Notes: a model not told the origin generated them from the sequence alone. DNA of 64,000 nucleotides from an uncultured Lachnospiraceae bacterium (GCA_910588535.1 CAJUOO010000003.1:1-64000); one strand, 5' to 3'; positions 31,437-39,726 are shown, numbered from the stretch's first letter. Numbers and translations are program-made.

Positions 31437-31602
31437 GTACACTCCATAAATCTGCAATTTGAATCAGCATGGAAAGAGAAGGTTCCCTTTCTCCACCTTC
31501 GTATTTTTGATATGAGCGTAAAGATAGACCTAATTCGTCAGCAGTTTGTTGTAAGGTAAAACCTTTGTTAATGCGGATTGCTCTAAGTCTGTCACTAAAC
31601 AT
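31288..31602 (-). CDS. XRE-family transcriptional regulator
   Basis: A 104-residue regulator read from ATG at 31602, with AGGAGG 9 bases upstream. 'LRAIRINKGFTLQQTADELG' and 'LSLRSYQKYEGGEREPSLSM' make the XRE domain. The tail from about residue 80 is antisense to the plus-strand gene 31215 and low in conservation signs, so the ancestral stop may have been earlier. It is divergent from the gene at 31732, with palindromic operators between them. Confidence 0.75.
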   Translation of the reverse strand: MFSDRLRAIRINKGFTLQQTADELGLSLRSYQKYEGGEREPSLSMLIQIADLWSVPTDFLLERDSYLTALGVSVDVSLKCPPRRPKPQKNRSNQHTQSSDSASK

Positions 31603-31625
31603 TGTAAAAAACCTCCTAAAAGTAC

Positions 31626-31687
31626 TTGACATATGCCCATATTGTACGTTATATTATAAACAACATATATGCCCATATTGGGCATAT
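31626..31687 (+). promoter_or_regulatory. Promoter with TATGCCCA operators
   Basis: Plus strand TTGACA (31626-31631), 18 bases, TATATT (31650-31655). ATATGCCCATATTG lies in the spacer and ATATGCCCA/TGGGCATAT (31667-31687) is a perfect palindrome downstream. These are likely sites for the XRE protein at 31288. Confidence 0.75.
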
Positions 31688-31731
31688 AAAGAAGATAGAA
31701 TGGTATAAATGGAATGGAGGTATAAATTACG

Positions 31732-32121
31732 ATGGAAGCAACGAAAAGAATGGAGCTGGAGGAGCAAATCAAATCTTTACAGGAGCAGATAAATTTCTTG
31801 AAAAGCGGAGGCACTTCGGTATCTCCAAGCAAGAGATTGCAGCATATACGTTCACAGTGTAGAGAAAGGCACTTTGGCTCATGGGCTGATATTAGAAATG
31901 GCAGAGTTGATTATGGACCAGAGAATAAGACATATTCAGACTATGATGTAATCAGAGATATAGTTGTTCGTATTACCGATTTAATTTTCAGGTATTCAAA
32001 AGGGAAGAGGACAGGAACAACGATTACAACACTTATAAAATCGGAGGAGGATTTTAAGGAATACGAGAATATTTGCGAAAATGTTTGCTGTAGATTAGAA
32101 AATGAACTAAAAAGTCTATAA
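31732..32121 (+). CDS. Hypothetical phage protein, duplicate B
   Basis: A 129-residue near-copy of the product at 30746; differences cluster in the first 25 and last 35 residues, while the centre is identical at the DNA level. It is controlled by its own XRE-type promoter. Function unknown. Confidence 0.65.
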   Translation: MEATKRMELEEQIKSLQEQINFLKSGGTSVSPSKRLQHIRSQCRERHFGSWADIRNGRVDYGPENKTYSDYDVIRDIVVRITDLIFRYSKGKRTGTTITTLIKSEEDFKEYENICENVCCRLENELKSL

Positions 32122-32155
32122 AAGCTGAAAAAATAAGAAAAGGAGATTATAGAAT

Positions 32156-32359
32156 ATGACAATAAGAAAGATTTTTGAGATGGGTTTGATTAATGATGAT
32201 ACAAGTGTATGGATTCGTGATAATGGGTTTCATGTGCTTGCGCATGGAAATTGGTATCAGGATGATATTCTAAAATATGAGGATAAAGAAGCTGAGAGTT
32301 TTACATGGCAGGATGATAATCATTTCTACATTGATCTGAAACCATCAGATAAAGCATAG
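32156..32359 (+). CDS. Hypothetical small phage protein
   Basis: A 67-residue acidic protein, 'MTIRKIFEMGLINDDTSVWI' at its start, with alternating beta-type residues and 'GNWYQDDILKYEDKEAESFT'. Behind AAAGGAGAT, so real translation is likely. It probably belongs to the operon of 31732. No family recognised. Confidence 0.6.
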   Translation: MTIRKIFEMGLINDDTSVWIRDNGFHVLAHGNWYQDDILKYEDKEAESFTWQDDNHFYIDLKPSDKA

Positions 32360-32663
32360 ATGGGGCATTAAAATGCCCCGCTGTAATGCAGCTTCTGGGG
32401 CAGCACAGAAATAAGTCCTCAGAAATGGTCACAAGCCCATGAAGATGCAGAGTGTAGCTAGAGTGTCAAAAAATGTTTTTACTGGGAAGGAGGAGAAAAT
32501 TAAAGAAATTAAGAAATAAGGTACAAGCAGACAAACATAAGATAACTTAGGAGGTTCAGTCAGATAAAATACATAGAAAAGTAGAAAATCTGTCAAAAAA
32601 GAAAGGAGGATGGCACCGCTCTCACATTCTATATAAAGTGAGTTTCCGTGCCTGAAAAATTTT
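32360..32663. other. Gap with a hairpin between small-gene mosaic and lysis/replication genes
   Basis: Right after the preceding stop, GGGGCAT/ATGCCCC (about 32363-32381) forms a perfect 7-bp stem with a 4-base loop; it lacks a T run. Two good ribosome binding sites (GGAAGGAGGAG, AAAGGAGGAT) are followed by no ORF longer than about 20 codons, so short leader peptides or decayed genes may be present. Confidence 0.4.
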
Positions 32664-32861
32664 ATGAAATATATGAACATAGTAGTAGTTGATGGAAAAG
32701 AAGAAGATGTCGCCACATGGCCATTAGAGAAGAGGAAAGAGTTCTTCCATAGGTTAAATCATAGAGCGCTTACCATGATGGGATATGTATTGGTAGATGA
32801 GGGCCAAGAGGGAACAGAGGCAGCAGAAGAAATAAATGAGACAAAGGAAACGACCGCTTAG
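32664..32861 (+). CDS. Hypothetical small phage protein
   Basis: A 65-residue protein, 'MNIVVVDGKEEDVATWPLEK' then 'RLNHRALTMMGYVLVDEGQE' and an acidic tail. Its stop is 4 bases before the next gene's GTG, so the two may be coupled. Function unknown. Confidence 0.55.
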   Translation: MKYMNIVVVDGKEEDVATWPLEKRKEFFHRLNHRALTMMGYVLVDEGQEGTEAAEEINETKETTA

Positions 32862-32864
32862 GCG

Positions 32865-33458
32865 GTGGCCAAAGGACAAGCAGAAGGATTAAGAACAGTG
32901 ATGAGAAAATTAGGATATAGCATAATAGGGACAATTCTTGCTTCATTTGTGGTTTCTGGAGGGCAGGAAAAAGCAGATATTTCATCTTTTCAGCAGCAGG
33001 AGATGAGAAGCTTCTTACATATTCCTCAGGAAGCAGAAGAGCCACAAGAACCGAAAGAATCAGAAGGCCCAATATCATTTACAAAGGAATTTGGTTTATA
33101 TAACTTGACAAGCTATGAGTGGGATATATTTGGACAAGTGATTATGGCAGAAGCCAGAGGAGAGAGCTTTGAGGTTCAATATTACATAGCCTGCACTATT
33201 TTAAACCGTGTTGAGAGCGATCTCTTCCCCAATACTATAGCAGGAGTGATTTATCAAACAATACCAACGGTTCAGTTTTACGGAGCATGGGACACAAATC
33301 AATATGAAGTATCTGATTCTGTCTGGGAGGCAATACAAACAGCTCTCTGGAACAAAAAAGCGCCAGAAGATATGTATTATTTCACATCAGAAGGATATTT
33401 AGAGGGAACAGATCCATGGAAGCATATAGGAAATATGTGGTTTTCCAGACAAAAGTAG
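32865..33458 (+). CDS. Secreted cell-wall hydrolase, SleB/Hydrolase_2 type
   Basis: A 197-residue protein. A hydrophobic signal-like segment lies at residues 18-32 ('YSIIGTILASFVVSG'). An acidic linker leads to a SleB-type domain from residue 85: 'FGQVIMAEARGESFEVQYYI' with the catalytic Glu, 'ACTILNRVESDLFPNTIAGV', and 'EDMYYFTSEG' near the end. Such enzymes cleave peptidoglycan in spores or as phage wall hydrolases. GTG at 32865 gives a long N-region; the ATG 36 bases on would give a more standard signal peptide. Confidence 0.8.
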   Translation: MAKGQAEGLRTVMRKLGYSIIGTILASFVVSGGQEKADISSFQQQEMRSFLHIPQEAEEPQEPKESEGPISFTKEFGLYNLTSYEWDIFGQVIMAEARGESFEVQYYIACTILNRVESDLFPNTIAGVIYQTIPTVQFYGAWDTNQYEVSDSVWEAIQTALWNKKAPEDMYYFTSEGYLEGTDPWKHIGNMWFSRQK

Positions 33459-33473
33459 GAGGGAGGAAGAAAA

Positions 33474-33623
33474 GTGGATAAGAAGAATAAGACGGATCTA
33501 GAAAAAGGTATTACAGGATACCAAGTACTGAGAAAGACGAAGCTGGAAGCAAATAAAAAGAAAAGGATTTTTGCATATATAAAATGTGGACAAACACTTA
33601 ATGATAAGACGGATGGGAGATGA
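33474..33623 (+). CDS. Small basic phage protein
   Basis: A 49-residue Lys-rich product from GTG at 33474 behind GGAGGGAGGAAG. Its TGA overlaps the ATG of the ERF gene (ATGA), which supports expression. No family recognised. Confidence 0.5.
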   Translation: MDKKNKTDLEKGITGYQVLRKTKLEANKKKRIFAYIKCGQTLNDKTDGR

Positions 33624-34270
33624 GTGATGTGAGTGAAGGAAAAGCCCCTATGATTTATTCCGCAGTCTGCGGTGTAATGGAGGATGTCGGAGTTGTTGGA
33701 AAGGGAGACTATAATAAGTCTCAGGGATTTAAGTATCGAAGTATTGATGCAGTGATGAACGCTATCAATCCAGCGATGATAAAGCACAAGATCTTTTGTG
33801 CTCCAGAGGTCATGGAACAGACTAGGGAGGAGAGGGTTACATCGAAAGGCGGAAACTTGATTTATTCCGTCTGCAAGATACGATACAGATTTTATACAAT
33901 AGATGGCTCTTATGTGGATGTGATTGTAGTAGGTGAAGGGATGGACAGCGGAGATAAGGCTACGAATAAGGCGATGGCAGCAGCATTTAAGTATGCGTGC
34001 TTTCAGACATTTTGTATTCCAACCGAACACCTGATGGACGATCCAGACGCTGAGACGCCGGACGCCAGCAGGCGAAGTAATTCCAGTCAGGACAATGAAA
34101 GAAAGTCTTTGATGGATACGCTTGCCAAAGAACTTGTTCGGGCTGGATATGGTTGGAATAACGTTTTTGTTACATACAAGGTAGATGGTATGGACAAGCT
34201 GACCATACAGCAAATAAAGGACTGCATATCAAAAATGAAGAAACAGCCCGATAAAGATATACCCTGTTAA
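33620..34270 (+). CDS. ERF-family single-strand annealing protein
   Basis: A 216-residue member of the ERF superfamily of phage recombinases. The N-terminal core is 'GKGDYNKSQGFKYRSIDAVM' followed by 'KIRYRFYTIDGSYVDVIVVG' and 'DSGDKATNKAMAAAFKYACF', the usual ERF sequence ending in a Lys/Ala helix. The C-terminal tail (EKSLMDTLAKELVRAGYGWN) is helical. It anneals complementary strands in phage recombination and replication, and lies just ahead of the replication genes. Confidence 0.88.
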   Translation: MSDVSEGKAPMIYSAVCGVMEDVGVVGKGDYNKSQGFKYRSIDAVMNAINPAMIKHKIFCAPEVMEQTREERVTSKGGNLIYSVCKIRYRFYTIDGSYVDVIVVGEGMDSGDKATNKAMAAAFKYACFQTFCIPTEHLMDDPDAETPDASRRSNSSQDNERKSLMDTLAKELVRAGYGWNNVFVTYKVDGMDKLTIQQIKDCISKMKKQPDKDIPC

Positions 34271-34394
34271 TACCCACTCATAATAAGTATAACATGGGTA
34301 TGATAAAAAGACAAGCATCATTTTATTTTTAGTTTGAGGAAACAAGGGTTTTGTTTCTAGTATGGAAAATTCACAGAATGTGAAGAGACAATAA

Positions 34395-34480
34395 AGGCTG
34401 GGGCTTATATGCTGCTTGCAGGTTGGTTCTTTCATAGAGGGCTGCCTGTTGGGTGGAGAGTTTCCAGTTAAATAAGAGCT
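34395..34480 (+). pseudogene. Decayed partial copy of the replication initiator gene
   Basis: 'GCTGCTTGCAGGTTGG' followed by 'TTCTTTCATAGAGGGCTG' and 'GGGTGGAGAGTTTCCAG' matches, with scattered changes, the initiator gene around 34808-34870 (codons for LQIGLFHKGLFDRWGVLTS). It is in the 283-base gap before that gene and has lost its frame. It points to a replaced or duplicated initiator. The remaining gap shows no gene. Confidence 0.5.
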
Positions 34481-34553
34481 GCTGCCGGCATATTGGTGTG
34501 GATCATGCTGTATGTTTGGTGGAGATGGCTCAGGATGTCGAAAGGAAATTGAA

Positions 34554-35465
34554 ATGGCTGGCAGATTACCTAAAATAGGACTTGATTACGCCAGTTGGGA
34601 TATTGACATCTTTGATAATGACACGAAGATAGATAAGCTTCTGGATGCACATGGATGGAATGGATTTGCTGTATATTTTTATCTGTGCCAGAGAGCTTAT
34701 GGAGGGGAAGGATACTTCTATCAATGGGGCTATGACGATTGTGCATCGACTGCAAGGAAGATGGGCGGCGGCATCGGTTCCGGTACTGTCCGGGAGGCAG
34801 TGGGCTACTGCTTGCAGATTGGTCTTTTTCATAAAGGGCTGTTTGACAGGTGGGGAGTCTTAACCAGTAGAGGTATTCAAAAAAGATATTGTGTGGCAAT
34901 CAGAGGTAGAGATGTGAAGAGAGTGGTTGCCGAATATTGGCTCTTGCAAAAAAATGAAGAGTGCAAGGGATTATTAAAGTTACCCCTAAATACTAATTTA
35001 TCAGAGGAAAATGCCAATTTCCCGACAGGAAATAGCAATTTTTCGGAGGGAAATACTAATTTCCTTCCTATAAAGGAAAGTAAAGTAAAGAAAAGTAAAG
35101 TAAAGAAGAATACTTCGTATTCCTTGACAGCTCCAGACGAGCTGGATGCTGACAAGGAGGAGGTGGAGGTAATATCACTTACCCTCAATGATAAGACTCT
35201 TTATCCAGTATACCAAAATGATGTTGATATATGGAGCAGCCTTTATCCAGCTATTGATGTTATGCAGGAGCTTCGGAAAATGAAAGATTGGTGTGATAGT
35301 AATCCAGCAAGAAGGAAAACTAAGAGAGGGATTAAAAGGTTTATCAGTGGTTGGTTGATGAGGCAGCAGGATGAGGGAGGCAGCAGGAGATATGTGAAAT
35401 ATGAGGAGCGGATTGTTTCTGGAAAAAGAGCAGAAGAAGAGGAATTGGTAGGTGATGACTGGTGA
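34554..35465 (+). CDS. Phage replication initiator protein (DUF4373-like N-terminus)
   Basis: A 303-residue protein. Residues 1-125 form a Lin1244/Lin1753-like (DUF4373) winged-helix unit: 'RLPKIGLDYASWDIDIFDND', 'GWNGFAVYFYLCQRAYGGEG', 'REAVGYCLQIGLFHKGLFDR'. Residues 145-170 are a 7-residue repeat (N.NF/L.EGN type) encoded by 21-bp iterons. The C-terminal third (WCDSNPARRKTKRGIKRFIS) resembles DnaD/DnaT-type loading domains. The role is origin binding and helicase loading. ATG at 34554 has AAAGGAAAT upstream. Confidence 0.82.
   Translation: MAGRLPKIGLDYASWDIDIFDNDTKIDKLLDAHGWNGFAVYFYLCQRAYGGEGYFYQWGYDDCASTARKMGGGIGSGTVREAVGYCLQIGLFHKGLFDRWGVLTSRGIQKRYCVAIRGRDVKRVVAEYWLLQKNEECKGLLKLPLNTNLSEENANFPTGNSNFSEGNTNFLPIKESKVKKSKVKKNTSYSLTAPDELDADKEEVEVISLTLNDKTLYPVYQNDVDIWSSLYPAIDVMQELRKMKDWCDSNPARRKTKRGIKRFISGWLMRQQDEGGSRRYVKYEERIVSGKRAEEEELVGDDW
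34988..35108 (+). repeat. Four 21-bp iterons and AT/AG-rich tract: candidate phage replication origin
   Basis: Repeats begin at 34988, 35009, 35030 and 35051, each starting with AAATNNNAATTT. The 9-base spacers vary except for a GAGG/ACAGG-like end. They are followed at 35076-35108 by tandem GTAAA-type repeats that could unwind easily. The array lies inside the initiator gene, as the lambda origin lies inside gene O. Confidence 0.7.
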
Positions 35466-37294
35466 AGATGTATGAATTTAAAGAGCAGGATGCATGGGAC
35501 TTTGCGCGGCATGTAGGGATTGAGACAAAGCAGGCTGGCCAAGAACTGCATTTTAAGATATGTCCTTATTGCAGGCCAAAAGCAATAAAGGGAAACACGA
35601 GAACATTTTCTATCAATCTGGAGACGGGACAGTTTAAGTGCCTGAGGGCAAGCTGTGGAGTGTTTGGAAATATGCTTCAGCTCTCCAAGGATTTTGATTT
35701 CTCTCTTGGAGTGGAAACAGATGAATACTATAGACCAAAAAGGCAGTATAGGAAGTTTAAGACACCAGCAAAGCCTATTGTGCCAAAGGAGCCAGCAGTA
35801 AAATATCTGGAAGGCAGGGGGATCTCAGAACAGATTGCAAAAGAGTATGAAATAACAGTGCAGACAGATAATCCTAATATTCTAGTATTCCCATTTTATG
35901 ATGAAAAAGGGATATTGCAGTTTATTAAGTACCGCAAGACAGATTTTGATAAGGAAAAGGATAAAAACAAAGAATGGTGTGAGAAGAACTGCAAGCCGAT
36001 TTTGTTTGGAATGAAGCAGTGTAAAGATTTTACGAGGCTTGTGGTTGCAGAGGGGCAGGTAGATTGTTTATCGGTGGCCATGGTTGGAATTGACAATGTT
36101 GTATCTGTTCCAAACGGAGCACAAGGATTTACATGGGTTCCCTACTGCTTTGATTGGGTTACAAAATTTAAGGAAATTGTAGTATTTGGAGATTTTGAGA
36201 AAGGACATATGACGCTTCTTGAGGATTTTGCGAAGCGCTTTCCGAATCAGATAAAGCAAGTAAGGGAGCAGGATTATAAAGGGTGTAAGGATGCGAATGA
36301 GATACTTGTGAAGTATGGGAGGGAAGCTGTTCAGTATGCTGTGGAACATGCAGAGATGGCTCCAGTTGACAAAGTGATCCGATTGGCAGATGTGGAGGAT
36401 GTGAATATCTATGAACTGCCAAAACTAAAAACAGGAATATGGGAGTTGGACTGTACACTATATGGAGGGATTCCTTTTGGAATGGTATGCATTATAGCGG
36501 GGAAGCGCGGGGATGGGAAGTCCACTCTGGCAAGTTGGATTATGGCCAATGCTGTGGAGCAGGGATACGCAACTTTTGTTTATTCTGGCGAGCTGCCCAA
36601 TTATCAATACAAGAGCTGGTTCGATTACCAGATAGCAGGAAGAACACATATTATAGAGAATCAGTCAGCATCGGGGATAAATCGTTTTATCTCAAATCGG
36701 AATAGGGAACTGATAAGAGAATGGTATAAGGAGAAGGCATATATTTATGATAGTCGTATTGTGGATTATGATGAGAAAGAGGATCTACTTAAAAGTGTGG
36801 AGAGAGCAGTGATGCAGTATGGGATTAAGGTTGTGTTAATAGATAATCTAATGACAGCTATGTATTTGGATGAAAAGTCTGGAACGGACAAGTATGATCA
36901 TCAGGGCAGGTTTGTGCGTGAGTTGACAAAGATAGCACTTCGGTATGATATTCTTATTCTTCTGGTGGCTCATCGGAGGAAAAATGCGTTTACATTGGAT
37001 GCGAATGATGAGATCTCTGGATCTGGGGATATTGCGAACCTTGCTGGAATTACTCTGAGCTACGATAGAGGCAGCAGGGATGAGATTGAAAAAAGCTATA
37101 TAAGAGAGGAACAAAGAAAGCTTATTGTGGCGAAGAATCGCTTATTTGGAAAGATAGATTTAAAAGGAATTGTTGTCAATTATGATGAGAAATCCAAGCG
37201 CATTTATGGTCCAAAGGATGACGTAAATGTACAATTTGGATGGGATAATTCAGAGGGGTTTGTACCAGTTCAGGAAGGACTCATATTTGATTAG
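35462..37294 (+). CDS. Phage primase-helicase
   Basis: A 610-residue fused enzyme. A zinc-binding domain uses Cys34, Cys37, Cys60 and Cys65. A TOPRIM domain follows (about 190-260: 'RLVVAEGQVDCLSVAMVG' and 'EIVVFGDFEKG'). A RecA-like hexameric helicase domain begins near residue 325 with Walker A 'AGKRGDGKSTLASWI' and Walker B-like 'VVLIDNLMTAM', plus 'ILLVAHRRKN'. This is the gp4/Twinkle-like arrangement. GTG at 35462 overlaps the initiator stop; ATG at 35468 is the alternative start. Confidence 0.9.
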   Translation: MKMYEFKEQDAWDFARHVGIETKQAGQELHFKICPYCRPKAIKGNTRTFSINLETGQFKCLRASCGVFGNMLQLSKDFDFSLGVETDEYYRPKRQYRKFKTPAKPIVPKEPAVKYLEGRGISEQIAKEYEITVQTDNPNILVFPFYDEKGILQFIKYRKTDFDKEKDKNKEWCEKNCKPILFGMKQCKDFTRLVVAEGQVDCLSVAMVGIDNVVSVPNGAQGFTWVPYCFDWVTKFKEIVVFGDFEKGHMTLLEDFAKRFPNQIKQVREQDYKGCKDANEILVKYGREAVQYAVEHAEMAPVDKVIRLADVEDVNIYELPKLKTGIWELDCTLYGGIPFGMVCIIAGKRGDGKSTLASWIMANAVEQGYATFVYSGELPNYQYKSWFDYQIAGRTHIIENQSASGINRFISNRNRELIREWYKEKAYIYDSRIVDYDEKEDLLKSVERAVMQYGIKVVLIDNLMTAMYLDEKSGTDKYDHQGRFVRELTKIALRYDILILLVAHRRKNAFTLDANDEISGSGDIANLAGITLSYDRGSRDEIEKSYIREEQRKLIVAKNRLFGKIDLKGIVVNYDEKSKRIYGPKDDVNVQFGWDNSEGFVPVQEGLIFD

Positions 37295-37308
37295 AAGGGG
37301 GACTATAG

Positions 37309-37536
37309 GTGGCAAGTGTAAGCAAGACAGATATTCCTGAGATAGCAAGTTTTATGTCGGAGTTTTGGTTATTGGTAAAGAAATATTGGATACCAGAAAA
37401 TTCAGATGAATATTGGGAGAACTTTATAACAGAATCTAGTACACTTGGCAAAAAATATTCGCATGATTTTTGCATAAAGCAGATTCTTGCCTTTGTGGAA
37501 TATTTGGAAGGTTATCAAAAGGAAAAAGGAAAATAA
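37309..37536 (+). CDS. Hypothetical phage protein
   Basis: A 75-residue protein from GTG at 37309 ('VASVSKTDIPEIASFMSEFW' at its start), helical and rich in aromatic residues. It lies between the helicase and a zinc-finger protein. 'FCIKQILAFVEYLEGYQKEK' ends it. No family assigned. Confidence 0.6.
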   Translation: MASVSKTDIPEIASFMSEFWLLVKKYWIPENSDEYWENFITESSTLGKKYSHDFCIKQILAFVEYLEGYQKEKGK

Positions 37537-37553
37537 AAGGAGAACATATAAGT

Positions 37554-37973
37554 ATGGAATTACGACAAAGAAAACCGATTCATTTGAGATGTCCGAAGTG
37601 TGGATATGATTTTTCTTATAATTCAAATCATGTGGAAGAAGAAATTGATACTTTGAAAAGAGAAATTGCTTCTATTATGACAAGAATTGAGGAATATAAA
37701 AGGGAACATAAGACTTGGAAGAATGAATTGGAATATAAAAATCTGCAAGTGGCATTAAAGAAAAGGCAGGCGAGGATTGTAGAAGTTAAGAAAGCTAGGA
37801 AGGCAACTGTGGTAGAAATAAAGCTCCAAACAAATCAAATTTTTAAGAAATTAGTGGAGCAGAAAGTGGGAGTAGAAGAGACGAAAAGACTTCTAAAGGA
37901 GGCGGAGGAACAATTAATTTATTATGATTATGACACAGCACACCAGACATTTACAAGGTTTGAAAAGGTGTAA
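37554..37973 (+). CDS. Phage protein with zinc finger and coiled coil
   Basis: A 139-residue protein. An N-terminal 'LRCPKCGYDFSYNS' gives one CxxC knuckle. Residues 28-125 are a long, highly charged coiled coil ('EEIDTLKREIASIMTRIEEY'). It starts behind AAAGGAGAAC. Its place beside the Dam methylase suggests nucleic-acid work, but nothing more can be said. Confidence 0.65.
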   Translation: MELRQRKPIHLRCPKCGYDFSYNSNHVEEEIDTLKREIASIMTRIEEYKREHKTWKNELEYKNLQVALKKRQARIVEVKKARKATVVEIKLQTNQIFKKLVEQKVGVEETKRLLKEAEEQLIYYDYDTAHQTFTRFEKV

Positions 37974-37978
37974 AAGAA

Positions 37979-38812
37979 ATGAAAGCAATCATAAAATATC
38001 CGGGAAGTAAATGGAGAATAGCAGATTGGATTATTCAATTCTTTCCAGAACATCATAGTTATTTGGAACCATTCTTTGGAAGTGGTGCAGTATTGTTTCA
38101 TAAGCCACGATCCAATATTGAGACGATCAATGATTTAGATGGAAATGTAGTTAATCTTTTTGAATGGATAAAGAAAGATCCAGAGCAGCTTGCCCATGAA
38201 ATTTATTGGACACCGTATGCTAGACAAATATATGAAGGAGCCTACACAACTATACCAAAAGATAGCCTTCAAAAAGCAGTAAACTTTTATATATGTCTCA
38301 ATATGGGGCATGGATTCAGAACCAATGGCAGGAAAGTAGGCTGGAAGAATGATGTGCAGGGAAGAGAAAGGGCATATGCTGCACAGGAATGGGTACATCT
38401 GCCTGAAAAGATTATGCAGGCATCAGAACGGCTGCGCGGAGTACAGATTGAGAATAGGCCAGCAGCAGAGTTAATACAAAGATTTTGTTTCTCAAATGTT
38501 CTGATCTATGCCGATCCTCCTTATGTTCTTTGTACTAGATACGGAAAGCAATATTGTCATGAGATGGATGATCGGATGCATCAGGAACTTCTGGATGTGC
38601 TGTTGGCTCATAAAGGGCCGGTTTTGTTATCAGGTTATGATAATGAATTATATAATAGCCGGTTGAAGAACTGGCATAAAGAAGAAACGATCTGTTATTC
38701 GCAAGTATGTTCCAAAAAGAAAGAAGTGTTGTGGATTAATTTTAAACCAGAACAGAGACAAATGAATTTGTGGGATTTATGTATAGAACAGAGGATGGAG
38801 GGGGAAAGATGA
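37979..38812 (+). CDS. dam: DNA adenine methyltransferase (D12 class)
   Basis: A 277-residue N6-adenine methylase. Motif I is 'IIKYPGSKWRIADWII' at residue 3 and 'LEPFFGSGAVLF'; motif IV is 'IYADPPYVL' near residue 178. The target-recognition part 'MGHGFRTNGRKVGWKND' lies between. D12-class enzymes methylate GATC or related sites; phage copies may protect DNA from restriction. No restriction partner gene is near. Confidence 0.92.
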   Translation: MKAIIKYPGSKWRIADWIIQFFPEHHSYLEPFFGSGAVLFHKPRSNIETINDLDGNVVNLFEWIKKDPEQLAHEIYWTPYARQIYEGAYTTIPKDSLQKAVNFYICLNMGHGFRTNGRKVGWKNDVQGRERAYAAQEWVHLPEKIMQASERLRGVQIENRPAAELIQRFCFSNVLIYADPPYVLCTRYGKQYCHEMDDRMHQELLDVLLAHKGPVLLSGYDNELYNSRLKNWHKEETICYSQVCSKKKEVLWINFKPEQRQMNLWDLCIEQRMEGER

Positions 38813-39174
38813 AGAAAAAACCAAGCGAAATTATCACTGATTTTTTGAATTTTTTAGAAGAATCCAGACATGAGTATGAGTCTGCTTATGAAGAGGTAGG
38901 AAAGGAGGATAGTAAAACACAGACTTTTCTGCATGATATAGAGTTTGCTCCTAATACCAGTGAAAGAAATAAGATTGCAACTAGATTTCAGCAAAGTCGC
39001 CGAAATAGAAGAAAGGCAAAAGATAGAGCGCAATTGTATGAACAGATACATAACTTTTATGCAGATAAGCAAAACGTAAGTCTGTTAAAGACATTGAGAC
39101 GGCTGCAGAATGAACAGATTACCAGAGAGAAGTATTTGTTTGGGAATAGGGAGTTTAAAAATCGTGTGGATTAG
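38809..39174 (+). CDS. Hypothetical phage protein
   Basis: A 121-residue, highly charged helical protein, overlapping the methylase by 4 bases (ATGA). 'KPSEIITDFLNFLEESRHEY' starts it and 'SRRNRRKAKDRAQLYEQIHN' is strongly basic. Such proteins occur in the same place in related phages, but the function is not known to me. Confidence 0.65.
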   Translation: MKKKPSEIITDFLNFLEESRHEYESAYEEVGKEDSKTQTFLHDIEFAPNTSERNKIATRFQQSRRNRRKAKDRAQLYEQIHNFYADKQNVSLLKTLRRLQNEQITREKYLFGNREFKNRVD

Positions 39175-39207
39175 AAAGGTGAGGAGAGGAAAAGGACAGA
39201 AAAAGAA

Positions 39208-39726
39208 GTGATAGAATACATAAGACTAGATTATAACAGAAGTAAATTAAAGGGTAAGGGGCGAATGTATTTGAAATATGAAGGTGAAGATTTGAAATAT
39301 TTGCTTGCACAGTTAAATGATTTAAAAGCAGAGATAGAAGAAAAAGAAATAAAGATACAAGAGCTTCAGAGTGAACTAGAGAAGATAAATAAAAGCAATT
39401 ATCTGGAATCTGATGTTGTATCCTATGGAAAGAAGGGAAAAAAGTCATTAGGAACAGCGAGGATAACAGGTTTTCCATATCCATATTATCAACAAAAGAA
39501 AGTGTTATTAGAAAAAAGGATATGTAACTTAGCAAATAGGCAGCAGAAACTTTTGGAATTAATTACTGCAATAGAAGAGAAGATAGAGGAAGTAAGTGAC
39601 AGCAGGATAAGAAGAATTTTGTCTTTAAGGTATGTAGAGGGATTAAAATTGAAGGAGATAGAAGAAAGAACAGGATACTCAAAGGGAAGAATTTCACAAT
39701 TAATTGATAAATTTCTTAAAGATTAA
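39208..39726 (+). CDS. Phage late transcription regulator with sigma-70 region-4-like HTH
   Basis: A 172-residue protein. A coiled coil spans residues 35-65 ('QLNDLKAEIEEKEIKIQELQ'). The C-terminal 45 residues, 'SRIRRILSLRYVEGLKLKEI' and 'EERTGYSKGRISQLIDKFL', form a sigma region-4/ArpU-type helix-turn-helix. Such proteins (ArpU, RinA, DUF1492 types) switch on late genes and lie directly before the packaging genes. GTG at 39208 is the likely start. Confidence 0.8.
   Translation: MIEYIRLDYNRSKLKGKGRMYLKYEGEDLKYLLAQLNDLKAEIEEKEIKIQELQSELEKINKSNYLESDVVSYGKKGKKSLGTARITGFPYPYYQQKKVLLEKRICNLANRQQKLLELITAIEEKIEEVSDSRIRRILSLRYVEGLKLKEIEERTGYSKGRISQLIDKFLKD

Noticed and set aside
33377..34213. 278-codon minus-strand ORF opposite the hydrolase and ERF genes
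   Set aside because: It lies entirely antisense to well-recognised genes and has no start signals; composition is that of a shadow frame.
34988..35062. Regular 21-bp repeats considered as a short CRISPR array
   Set aside because: The repeats are inside a continuous coding frame with 7-residue periodicity, the spacers are only 9 bases, and no cas genes are present.
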